Source: Gemmatimonadota bacterium (GTDB lineage: Bacteria; Latescibacterota; UBA2968; UBA8231). From it: a DNA stretch of 7,743 bases. Below, in pieces: positions 1 through 6,693 of this stretch (position 1 is the first letter of the stretch; every line of letters begins with the position of its first letter). The position numbers were made by a program, and so were the translations under genes. Under the pieces are notes generated by a model that ran no database searches, was not told where the DNA came from, and was given only the letters and a program-made list of their open reading frames with translations. The DNA lies in assembly GCA_026706165.1 (NCBI GenBank), contig JAPOZF010000389.1, forward strand, positions 1 through 7,743. The letters run 5' to 3'.

Positions 1-1
1 C

Positions 2-532
2 CACCACTTCCGGATCTTCTCGCTGCGGGAGCAGCCGGGGCGGGTGATCGCCGCGGTGCTCGTCGCCTTTCCCACCGGCTTCCTGGTCGCGGTCTGGGCC
101 AGCCTCGAGACCGCCTACGAGCACGGCGGCACCACCCACCTGATGCTCGCCTTCAAGATGATCTACGACCAGACCACCCACCTGATCCAGAACCCGCGGG
201 TGTTCGATCCCGGCAAGTGGGGCATCTGGCTCACCGGCTTCTTCGAGGCCGCGGCGCTCGCCTTTCTGCGCGCCCGCTACTACTGGTTCCCGCTGCACCC
301 GATGGGGCTGGCGTTCCAGCACACCGCCGGAACCAGCATCTACTGGTTCAGCCTCTTTCTCGTCTGGATCGCCAAGCTCCTCCTGCTCCGCTACGGCGGC
401 GTGCGCGCCTACCGCGCCGGCAAACCGTTCTTCTACGGCATGGGGATCGGCTACGTGGCGGCGGTCGTGCTTTCAGGGGTGGTCGACGTCATCTGGTTTC
501 CGGTGGAGGGCCACCGGGTCCACGACTGGTAG
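2..532 (+). CDS. DUF6785/DUF6784-type multi-pass membrane protein, C-terminal part (5' end outside window)
   Basis: The reading frame is open from the left edge and ends at TAG (530-532), showing the last 176 residues. At least three hydrophobic segments are visible, at about residues 15-33, 112-129 and 145-166. Between them lies a run I recognise from the DUF6784 C-terminal domain of DUF6785 proteins: a short helix ending in LRARYYWFPLHPMG (about 89-102), then W-x-S-LFLVWIAK and LLLRYGGVRAYR (about 115-138), then PFFYGMGIG. This family consists of large inner-membrane proteins of unknown function, common in Planctomycetota and related candidate phyla. The true start is outside the window. 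The internal GTG at 44 is not a plausible start because homology-like sequence runs upstream of it. The gene is convergent with the membrane-protein gene that ends at 602, so it need not belong to the catabolic cluster. The family assignment is from memory of the motif, without a profile search. Confidence 0.75.
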   Translation, partial: HHFRIFSLREQPGRVIAAVLVAFPTGFLVAVWASLETAYEHGGTTHLMLAFKMIYDQTTHLIQNPRVFDPGKWGIWLTGFFEAAALAFLRARYYWFPLHPMGLAFQHTAGTSIYWFSLFLVWIAKLLLLRYGGVRAYRAGKPFFYGMGIGYVAAVVLSGVVDVIWFPVEGHRVHDW

Positions 533-601
533 GGCGGCTCGCTTTCAGAAGCCGCGGCCGCGGAGGATGCCCTTCCGCAGCCCCGGGCGCGCCTGCGGTT
601 G
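533..601. terminator. convergent intergenic gap with weak hairpins
   Basis: This 69-bp gap lies between two convergent stop codons, where a bidirectional terminator would be expected. Two mutually exclusive small stems can be drawn: GCGGA (560-564) with TCCGC (574-578), and CCGCAG (575-580) with CTGCGG (593-598), the latter with a 12-nt loop. Only a weak T-rich stretch (ttgtt, 599-603) follows on the plus strand, and no clear T-tract follows on the minus strand. In such GC-rich DNA short stems arise easily by chance, so this is a position-based guess. Confidence 0.2.
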
Positions 602-3275
602 TTATCGGAGCTGCGGCTTCCTGCGCCAGATGTCGACGAACAGAAACACCGTTGCCGCCATGTAGAGAAGGTTGACGGCGAGCAGGACGCGCCGCAGCGG
701 CGACAGCTCCGCCTCCAGGGTCAGGCGGTGCTCCCCCGCCTCGAGATGCACCGCCATGAACCCGCCCGCGGTGCGCAGGGGGGCGGCCTCGCGGCCGTCG
801 ACGGTTACCCGCAGATGCGGAAAGTACGAGTACGCCAGGCGCGCGAAGCAGGCCTCGCTGACCCGCAGTTTCAGGTCGACCCGCTGCATGCGCACCGTGT
901 GCTCGAGGACCTCGAGGGCCGGGTTGGTCCCCAGCTCCCGGCCCTCGGATCCGGGCACGTAGATGCGCTCGCACACCCGGGTTGCAGGATCGACACCTGT
1001 GTTGGCCACCAGGAACAGGGCGTGGTAGGAATCGGTGAGCATCTTCGTGAAACCGGAGTCGACTCCCTCGGACTCCATGGCGCTGAATGGTTCGCCGCTG
1101 GCGACGAGCTGGTCGAGTCCCCGGCGGGGAAACGGCTCGATCTTCGAAGACACCAGCACCGGGCCATGGGACCCGGTTGCGCCCAGGTCACCGATGCTTA
1201 CCTGTTCGTCGAGGTTTGACAGAATGTGATACCTGACATCCATCATGGTGAGCCCTGCCAGGACGATACCCCCGTGGTTGCGCCCGAAGAGGGTTTCGGG
1301 GAACTGTCCCTGCCGGGAGGCATCGATGCTGTCGTCAATCGCGAAATAACCCATCTCGACCAGCTTCGACAGGTATCGGTCGACCGGTTTTACGAAGTCG
1401 ACCGCTGGCCTGGATCTCCCGGGGTGGAACGAACCCGGCCTCGGGGCACGTGTGTCGAAATACAGTTGCCCTTTCAGCAAGTTCTCGCCCCGTTTTGAGC
1501 CGTTCCAGAGGACCCGGAAGTTCGGCAACTGTCCGCGGGCATCCAGGGAGTCGGCCTGCGCGCGGATTTGCGGGAACATGTCGGCTCCCAGGTCTCCGGC
1601 AAAGTACACTTGCTGAAACGTCGTCGGCCCGAGGTCGACCGCGATTCCGCACAGGATCAGCGTCGAAACCGGAACCCTCCAGCGCCTGGGACGCAGAAGG
1701 ACCATCAGAGCCTGTGCCGCCGGCCCGGAGGCAAGGGCGAGAAAGAAAACGGTGAACAACAGGTAGCGGCCCGCCCCCATCATCTTCACGATGGGAATGG
1801 ACTCGAAAAGCGGCCAGTGGTATCCGAAGACGATGAGGACTGTCAGAACGAGACAGCAGAGGGCCGGCAAGGAGCGCAGAATCAGCTTGCGGGAGCGGCT
1901 GAGGAAGGAGACGGCCGCCCCGGCTGCGACGACGATTACCAGCGTCAGTCCGAGGTACCCGCCGTACCAGTTGCCCTTGACGAGGCCGGGCGGGAGAATC
2001 GCCCAGAAGCGGTAGTTCGACCAGGCCAGCACGTGCTGCCAGGTCGGTGCCGGTATCCCCGAGAGATCCAGGCCTCGGTAGAGTCCCGTATGGTCGCGCT
2101 CGAGCCACATCGGCAGAGTCAGGTACCCCCCGAATACCAGGCCGCCGGCAAGGAGAACCGCGGACCATCCGGCCAACCCGGGACGCTCGCCGGCCGGGGT
2201 CTCCAGCACCAGCCGCAAGCCGATGTACAGGCCCAGCAGCACGGTTGCCCAGAAGGCGTAGCCCGGGTGAGTCAGGGCCAGGGCTCCCAGGCAGATTCCG
2301 CCTGCCAGACTGCTCGCCAGTCTCTCCCTGTGCCCGGCGAGACCGGGGCTCGACAGGCGCTCGAAGAAGTAGAAGGGCAGGGGCAGCAGGGCGTAGAAGA
2401 GCGACAGCGGAAAGCGGCCCATGATGATGACCTGCTGGGTATGCCAGAAGCTCAGCACGTAGGCCAGGCCGGCGATAAAGCCGGCCACCCGCGAGCCGGT
2501 CACGGTGCGCGCGAGCAGGTACATCGCCAAACCGGAAGCAGCGTGCAGGACCGCCATCACCGCTTTCAACGAGGCGAAAATGTCGGTCCAGAGCTGATCG
2601 ACGAGCCCTGTCAGATAGAAGAACAGGAAGCCGTAGAACTGCAGGTACGGCGTACCCGTGCCGAGGTAGTTCGTCCAGATCGGCAGCTCCCCCTCCGCAA
2701 TCGAGCGGGAGGCCATGTGAGAGACGCATATGTGCCGCGGCTGATCTCCCCCCCACGGAAAATGACAGGAGCCGAGGTAAAACGCATATGTGCTGCGGCT
2801 GATCTCCCCCCCACGGAAAATGACCGGAGCCGAGGTAAAACCGGACCGCAACGAAACCGGCGGCCCCGAGCAGGGCGATGGTCCTGCCTTCTCTGGTGAA
2901 GACCGAGCGCAGCAGGGCGCTCAGGCAGCCGCCGCGGTGTTCGGCGACCAACAGCGCCAGGAACAGGCCGGCTGTCGCCGCGAGCAGGGCGTAGTCCAGC
3001 GGGGCGAACTCGATTCTTTCGAAGGTGATCGACAGGTATTTCGAAAAACTGGTGAACCGCAAGCCGGGGGGTATGACCGCGAACCGGGCCATGGTCGTGT
3101 ACTGGTGGACGAACAGCAGCAGTGCGAGCAGACCCAGGCCGCCGCCCGTGGCGTAGAGCTTCAGGTTCCCTGCCTGGCTGAAAGAGTCCCTTTCCCGCCT
3201 CCCCTTGCCCGAATCCCGGCGCGGCCGCATCCCCTCCCGTCCCGGTTTCCTTCCCGGCCCGGAGCGCGAAGGCAC
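602..3275 (-). CDS. GT-C-like polytopic membrane protein (YfhO/PTPS-related type), frame broken by a 58-bp tandem duplication
   Basis: As it stands the gene is two overlapping frames. The N-terminal frame is correct from 3275 to about 2782, and the C-terminal frame is correct from about 2781 to TAA at 602-604. Deleting one 58-bp copy joins them into one 871-residue protein. The product has a basic N-terminus, hydrophobic segments near residues 44-58, 95-111 and 132-147, then a loop with GGDQPQH (D158, H162) and later GELPIWTNYLGTGTPYLQFYG. That layout is typical of GT-C glycosyltransferase-like proteins and the 6-pyruvoyl-tetrahydropterin-synthase-related membrane family, where the acidic residue after the first helix is a candidate catalytic site. 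Many more membrane segments follow. A C-terminal soluble domain has YFPHLRVTVDGREA and GGFMAVHLEAGEHRLTL, followed by a last helix and a basic tail. The start is uncertain: GTG at 3275 has GAGG upstream and lies 1 nt after the sialidase stop, while ATG at 3230 is the alternative. Function is inferred as glycan or lipid-linked sugar transfer; the substrate is unknown. Confidence 0.7.
2724..2839. repeat. 58-bp tandem duplication (2 copies, 56/58 identical)
   Basis: Copy 1 is 2724-2781 and copy 2 is 2782-2839. They differ only at 2736/2794 (c/t) and 2767/2825 (a/c). Identity continues two bases past copy 2 (AC at 2840-2841), giving a 2-bp microhomology at the junction. Because 58 is not a multiple of three, the duplication shifts the frame of the minus-strand membrane-protein gene. 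Both copies encode the conserved GT-C-like loop: copy 2 reads FYLGSGHFPWGGDQPQHICV and copy 1 reads the same segment with C for G and R for Q. Both differences are amino-acid changing. Confidence 0.95.
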
Positions 3276-3276
3276 C

Positions 3277-4476
3277 CTAGAAATCCTCGACCGAGAAGCG
3301 GTAACCCCTGATCTGGGCCATGGGGGCGTCGTCGTTGATGTAGTTGGCGGCGAGGAAACGGCCGCGCTCGTACTCGACCCAGCCGGTATAGCCGCTGTCG
3401 CAGCTGATGGCGTTGCGGTCGTGGTCGAGGTGCAGCAGCAGGCCCTCCTGTCTGTCGAGATCGGCTTCTAGGGCGCTGGCCAACGGTTCGAGGAAGGCGA
3501 AGGTGTGAGGGGGAGTGCCGCCCCCGACGATGACGATCTCGTGCTCGTCGATCCGGGTGCCGGGCCCCGGTTTCAGGCGGCTCCGGAAATCCGCGTTCTC
3601 CGGCACGTTGGGGACGACGATGGAACGCCTCTCCAGGCGCCGGCGCACGGTCTCCGGGCTCATGTCGACGCGCCATCCCGAACGCAGGTTGAAGCGGCCG
3701 AGGGTCAGCACCAGCCCGTCCCGGGTCACCCCGGATACCGGCATGCCGTGCGCCGCCGGGTTGAGGGTGTCGAAAGGGCCCTCCCAGGAGCGGCCGCGGT
3801 CCCGCGAAATCATCTTCTGCAGCGGCCGGCCCCGCCCGGACTCCTCCCTCAGGTAGACGACGAGCTCGCCGTCGGGGCAGGCGACGACGCTGGCCTCGGC
3901 GAGGCGGTAGTCCGGGTCGGGACAGATGTCGAGCGGAGGCCCCCAGGTCCGCCCCCGGTCGGCGCTCGCCGAGACGTTCTGGACGACGCGCTTCATGCCG
4001 TCGGCGTAGGTGTTGGCCGGCAGCAGCCAGGTGCCGTCCGCCAGCTCGGTGACGACGTCGGGGCAGATGCCGTTGACGCTGGTCGCGAACCCGTCGGACC
4101 AGGACGCCCCGTCGTCGTCGCTGAACCAGAGCACGATGCGGGCGTTGCCGGCGGTGGCGTTCCACTCGCCGGGCGGAAAGTCGATGCGGTCGCACAGAAG
4201 CAGGACGCGGCCGTCCCCGAGCTGCTGGATCTTCGGACAGTTCCACTTGGTGAGGACGCCGTTCTCGTACACCTCGTCGCGGAGCACGAAGCGTTCCGAC
4301 CAGGTGCGTCCGGCGTCGTCGCTGCGGCGCAGGACGAGGCGGCAGAAGTCGCTGGCGACGTGGCCGTTGCTCTCCCGGTACGCCAGGAGGATGCGGCCGC
4401 TGCGGGTCAGGCACAGGTGCGGGAAGCACTCGTACACGCCGTCGTCCCGCGAGATGGTGAATTTCTCCAGGGCCAT
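3277..4476 (-). CDS. sialidase-like BNR-repeat beta-propeller protein (putative exo-glycosidase)
   Basis: This is a complete 399-residue frame. The ATG at 4476 is preceded by AGGAAGGAAG at a sensible spacing, and the gene ends in TAG at 3277-3279. Four Asp-box (BNR) motifs of the form S-x-D-x-G-x-[ST]-W are visible: residues 52-59 (SDDAGRTW), 119-126 (SDDDGASW), 171-178 (SADRGRTW) and 224-231 (SRDRGRSW). These mark a six-bladed sialidase-type propeller. The opening FPHLCLTRSGRILLAYRES, an AEASVV stretch (E194 as possible acid/base), YLREESGRG (R210) and SGYTGWVEYERGRFLAANY (Y363) match where sialidase-fold enzymes usually keep the Arg cluster, Glu and Tyr nucleophile. This placement is by eye. 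No signal peptide or membrane anchor is present, so the protein looks cytoplasmic. Activity on sialic acid itself is not established; related bacterial proteins may act on other acidic sugars or be non-catalytic. It is followed almost immediately by the GT-C-like gene and preceded by a 137-bp gap. Confidence 0.8.
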   Translation of the reverse strand: MALEKFTISRDDGVYECFPHLCLTRSGRILLAYRESNGHVASDFCRLVLRRSDDAGRTWSERFVLRDEVYENGVLTKWNCPKIQQLGDGRVLLLCDRIDFPPGEWNATAGNARIVLWFSDDDGASWSDGFATSVNGICPDVVTELADGTWLLPANTYADGMKRVVQNVSASADRGRTWGPPLDICPDPDYRLAEASVVACPDGELVVYLREESGRGRPLQKMISRDRGRSWEGPFDTLNPAAHGMPVSGVTRDGLVLTLGRFNLRSGWRVDMSPETVRRRLERRSIVVPNVPENADFRSRLKPGPGTRIDEHEIVIVGGGTPPHTFAFLEPLASALEADLDRQEGLLLHLDHDRNAISCDSGYTGWVEYERGRFLAANYINDDAPMAQIRGYRFSVEDF

Positions 4477-4613
4477 CGGGATTCTTCCTTCCTGGTGGTA
4501 CTCTTATTTGTGGTCCGGAACTCCGGCCTCGATCACTCCCGGGAATTCGCCCTCCCTCCGGAACTACGCCGCCCCGCGCCTTCAGGCTCGCCGACGAAAC
4601 CGCGGCCTCCCGG
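4477..4613 (-). promoter_or_regulatory. 137-bp gap upstream of the sialidase-like gene, possible internal promoter or operator
   Basis: This is the only sizeable gap inside the leftward operon. It contains the Shine-Dalgarno-like AGGAAGGAAG for the gene starting at 4476, and an AT-rich patch (about 4499-4510) unusual for this sequence, which could be a -10 region on the minus strand. A 9-bp direct repeat TCCGGAACT occurs at 4514-4522 and 4557-4565. I cannot assign a convincing -35/-10 pair or a known operator, and I see no strong terminator after the amidohydrolase stop. Confidence 0.2.
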
Positions 4614-5689
4614 TCAGTCCCCGATGCCGAACAGCCGCGCCGCGTTGTTCCAGAAGATGTCCTCGACCTCGGCGTCCCCGAGCCGCTCCCCCCAGCAGGC
4701 CCACTTGATCGAGCGCAGGTGCTCCAGGCCGATCGCCAGCGGCTCGATGGTCTGGTGCTTCTCCTCCCAGACCGGCGTCTCCTCTCCGAGCCAGAGGAAC
4801 GCGTCGGCCACCCCCACCGAGCGGCCGCGTCCGTGGCAGACCGGCAGGTCGGTCCCGTACATCAGCTTGTCGTGCCCGAGGAAGCGGATGATCGCCTGGT
4901 GGGCGACGGGCTCGCAGTTGACGCTGGTGTCGCAGTAGAGGTTGTCGAGGCCGGCCAGCTGCGGCAGGCCCTCGAGGTTGTGCCCCGGCTGGAAGCCGCG
5001 CGCCGAGTGGGCGAGGATCAGCCGTATGTCCGGGTAGGTCTCGCAGTAGTGCCGGATCCAGTGGATGTTGCCCGGATCCGCCGCGGCCCGCGACTTCACC
5101 ATGTGCAGGGTGATGGCCCAGCCCTCCTCGCCGGCGACCTTCACCAGCGGTTCGGGAAGGTAGTCGGGGATCTCCGCCTCCCAGGTCGGCGTGACCGGGG
5201 CCATCGTGTGGTAGCACTTGAGGCCGTGCAGGCCCAGCCGTCTTACCTCCTGGCGCACCCACTCCGGGTCGTCCCCGGGCCGGACGAAGAACATGCCGCG
5301 GCAGTCCGGGGCCGCGGCGACGCTGTCGGCGACCCACTCGTTCTGCCTGGTGAAGCTGCCGTCCTCGCCGGGGGCTACCGAGGGCAGGAACAGGCCGGCG
5401 GTGCGGCGGCCGGGGCAGCGGCGACCCACTCGTTCTGCCTGGTGAAGCTGCCGTCCTCGCCGGGGGCCACCGAGGGCAGGAACAGCCCGGCGGTGTGCCG
5501 GCCTGGGTGGAGGTCCTCCATCAGCTCCCGGTACTCGGGGTAGCCGACGTCCGCCGGCCCGCCGGGGACCGACCACTCGACGAACTCCCTGCGCCACAGG
5601 TGGCTGTGCGCGTCGAAGACGCGGTCCGGCAGGAAGGAGTCGAGCTGGCTGGCGAAGAACTCCTTCTCGTAGTCGGCGAACCTGCTCAT
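4614..5689 (-). CDS. amidohydrolase family 2 (metal-dependent TIM-barrel hydrolase), frame broken by a 92-bp imperfect tandem duplication
   Basis: The start is ATG at 5689, with AAGGAGG at 5697-5703 seven bases upstream. It overlaps the aldolase stop as ATGA (5686-5689), indicating translational coupling. The N-terminal frame is correct to the end of repeat copy B (about 5419); the rest is read in another frame, from copy A to TGA at 4614-4616. Removing one 92-bp unit gives one 327-residue protein, the usual size for PF04909-type amidohydrolases. In that reconstruction the family residues are all visible: FDAHSHLW (H28, H30), LKCYH (K127), ITLHMVK (H165), LILAHSARG (H197), MYGTDLP (D250), and a closing WNNAARLFGI. 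Known members include sugar lactonases, decarboxylases and other hydrolases. Beside an aldolase, a sugar-lactonase role is a reasonable inference, but the substrate is unknown. In the sequence as given, translation from 5689 leaves the correct frame after about residue 90, so the product would lack most of the barrel. Confidence 0.78.
5327..5510. repeat. 92-bp imperfect tandem duplication (2 copies, 85/92 identical)
   Basis: Copy A is 5327-5418 and copy B is 5419-5510. The first 49 positions are identical. Differences are at 5376/5468, 5394/5486, 5404/5496, 5406/5498, 5412/5504, 5416/5508 and 5417/5509, so they cluster at one end. The unit encodes PGR-x-TAGLFLPSVAPGEDG and the following SFTRQNEWVA of the amidohydrolase. 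Several differences are synonymous (for example GTA/GTG for the Val of LPSVAP). The 92-bp length is not a multiple of three, so the frame of the minus-strand gene is lost. Confidence 0.93.
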
Positions 5690-6450
5690 TCTCCGGCCTC
5701 CTTTCTCGCTTCCTCGATTCCCCGCGACAGCGATCCCCTGAGATGGGCCATCGCCTCGCCGAGGCAGATGAACCGGCAGCCGCCGGCGACGAGGCTGGCG
5801 TCGCCGATCTCCCACATGGTCCTGCCCGCCTTCTCCCCCGCCTCGCGGATGCGCGCCACCGCCCGCAGGAAGTCCGGGTGGTCCATCCGCGCGTTGACGC
5901 CGATGGCATGCGACAGGTCGTAGGGACCGATGGCGATCGCCGTGGTGAGCTCGTGGGCGGCGATTTCATCGGCGTTCTCCAGGCCCTCGACGGTCTCGAT
6001 CTGGGGCAGCACGATGAAGTCGTCCTCGACCTCGGCCTTCCAGGTTTCGGCCGAGTAGTCCCGCACCCAGTAGTTGCCGAGGCCGCCCGGCCTGCGCCCG
6101 CCCCGGGGGGGCATGTAGATGGCGTCGCGCACGCGGTCGAGGTCGGCGGCCGATTCCACCGAGGGGAGCAGGAAACCGCACGGCCCGCGGTCGATGGCGC
6201 GGCGGATGGTCGAGTATTGGCAGTCGATGGGACGCAGGAGCACGGCGAAGTCCGTCATGCGCCCGAGGGTGCATACGTCGGCGACGAGTCCGTCGTCGAA
6301 CGCGCCGTGCTCGCGGTCGACGATCATGTAGTCGAGGCCGACGGTCTTGAAGTAGTCGACCATCTGCGGGAACAGCTGCTCGGTGACGAGCACCCCGGTG
6401 GTCAGCCGGCCGCCGGCGATGCGGTCGAGAATGCGGCGCGCAGGTTTCAT
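5686..6450 (-). CDS. HpcH/HpaI (class II pyruvate) aldolase family protein
   Basis: This is a complete 254-residue protein. Enzymes of this family cleave or form 2-keto-3-deoxy or 4-hydroxy-2-keto acids with pyruvate as one partner, using a divalent metal. Expected features can be read in order: VDREH (D45-H48; the His belongs to the active-site base region), LLRP (R73, pyruvate-binding Arg position), YMPPRGGRRPGG (loop like YPPxGxRG), LPQIETVEGL (E152, metal ligand) and IGPYDLS (D178, metal ligand). Length matches the family (about 250-265). I chose ATG at 6450 because family-like sequence starts there; longer in-frame sequence reaching 6642 is low-complexity and runs into the divergent regulatory gap. 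The Shine-Dalgarno signal at 6450 is weak. It is probably the first gene of the leftward operon, and its stop overlaps the amidohydrolase start. HpcH-type 2-keto-3-deoxy-sugar-acid aldolase activity is the likeliest role. The exact substrate is not determinable here. Confidence 0.85.
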   Translation of the reverse strand: MKPARRILDRIAGGRLTTGVLVTEQLFPQMVDYFKTVGLDYMIVDREHGAFDDGLVADVCTLGRMTDFAVLLRPIDCQYSTIRRAIDRGPCGFLLPSVESAADLDRVRDAIYMPPRGGRRPGGLGNYWVRDYSAETWKAEVEDDFIVLPQIETVEGLENADEIAAHELTTAIAIGPYDLSHAIGVNARMDHPDFLRAVARIREAGEKAGRTMWEIGDASLVAGGCRFICLGEAMAHLRGSLSRGIEEARKEAGE

Positions 6451-6693
6451 TTCGGAGTCTTCTGAGTTGCAGGAGCGGTGGACGGTTACACGAAGCGAAG
6501 GATAAACGGCCCCGGGGGCTCCGGCGGCAAGGGGAGGACCCGGCTTGTCGTTGCGGTGCGGGGGTGCTTTGTTGTGGAACCGCCCCGGGGTCAGCGACGG
6601 ACAGGACCGGCCGCCGGATCCGGCGCCGGGGAACAGGCGCATTTTTCACGAAAGAACGGAGCTGGCGCAGCGGCGCCGGGGGGAGCACCGACA
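6451..6693. promoter_or_regulatory. divergent intergenic region between the two catabolic transcription units
   Basis: The 243 bp separate the leftward aldolase operon from the rightward DapA-family gene, so promoters for both should lie here. It contains a perfect 14-bp palindrome CGCCGGATCCGGCG at 6612-6625 and an 11-bp direct repeat CGGCGCCGGGG at 6621-6631 and 6671-6681 (50-bp period). The second copy lies just before the Shine-Dalgarno of the gene at 6694. These could be operator sites, but GC-rich DNA makes such patterns easy by chance. Possible promoter words (for example gataaa at 6501-6506) have no well-spaced partner. No regulator gene is in the window. Confidence 0.4.

Noticed and set aside
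2724..2839. Two-copy repeat as a CRISPR fragment or mobile-element end
   Set aside because: The copies are directly adjacent with no spacer, lie inside a coding motif and have no terminal inverted repeats. It is a tandem duplication of gene sequence.
1568..2899. Long plus-strand open frame (443 codons) opposite the membrane-protein gene
   Set aside because: Its translation is low-complexity and rich in Q, R, E and G with no recognisable domain. It is the antisense of a gene with clear membrane segments and family motifs, so it is a GC-rich shadow.
3505..4938. Plus-strand open frame of 477 codons spanning the sialidase and amidohydrolase genes
   Set aside because: It runs antisense across two unrelated genes and their gap, with repetitive A, G, V, R and P composition. 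It is not a coding gene.
4614..5969. A 451-residue reading of the amidohydrolase frame starting at 5969
   Set aside because: Its first half is the wrong frame of the aldolase and of the N-terminal amidohydrolase region. The real start is ATG 5689 with AAGGAGG upstream.
6451..6642. In-frame N-terminal extension of the HpcH/HpaI aldolase
   Set aside because: The extension is not family-like and would occupy the divergent promoter region. The conserved domain begins right after ATG 6450.
6478..6693. In-frame N-terminal extension of the DapA-family protein
   Set aside because: The added residues are Gly/Arg/Pro-rich and unlike the family. A good ribosome site precedes ATG 6694, and the shorter product has the standard length.
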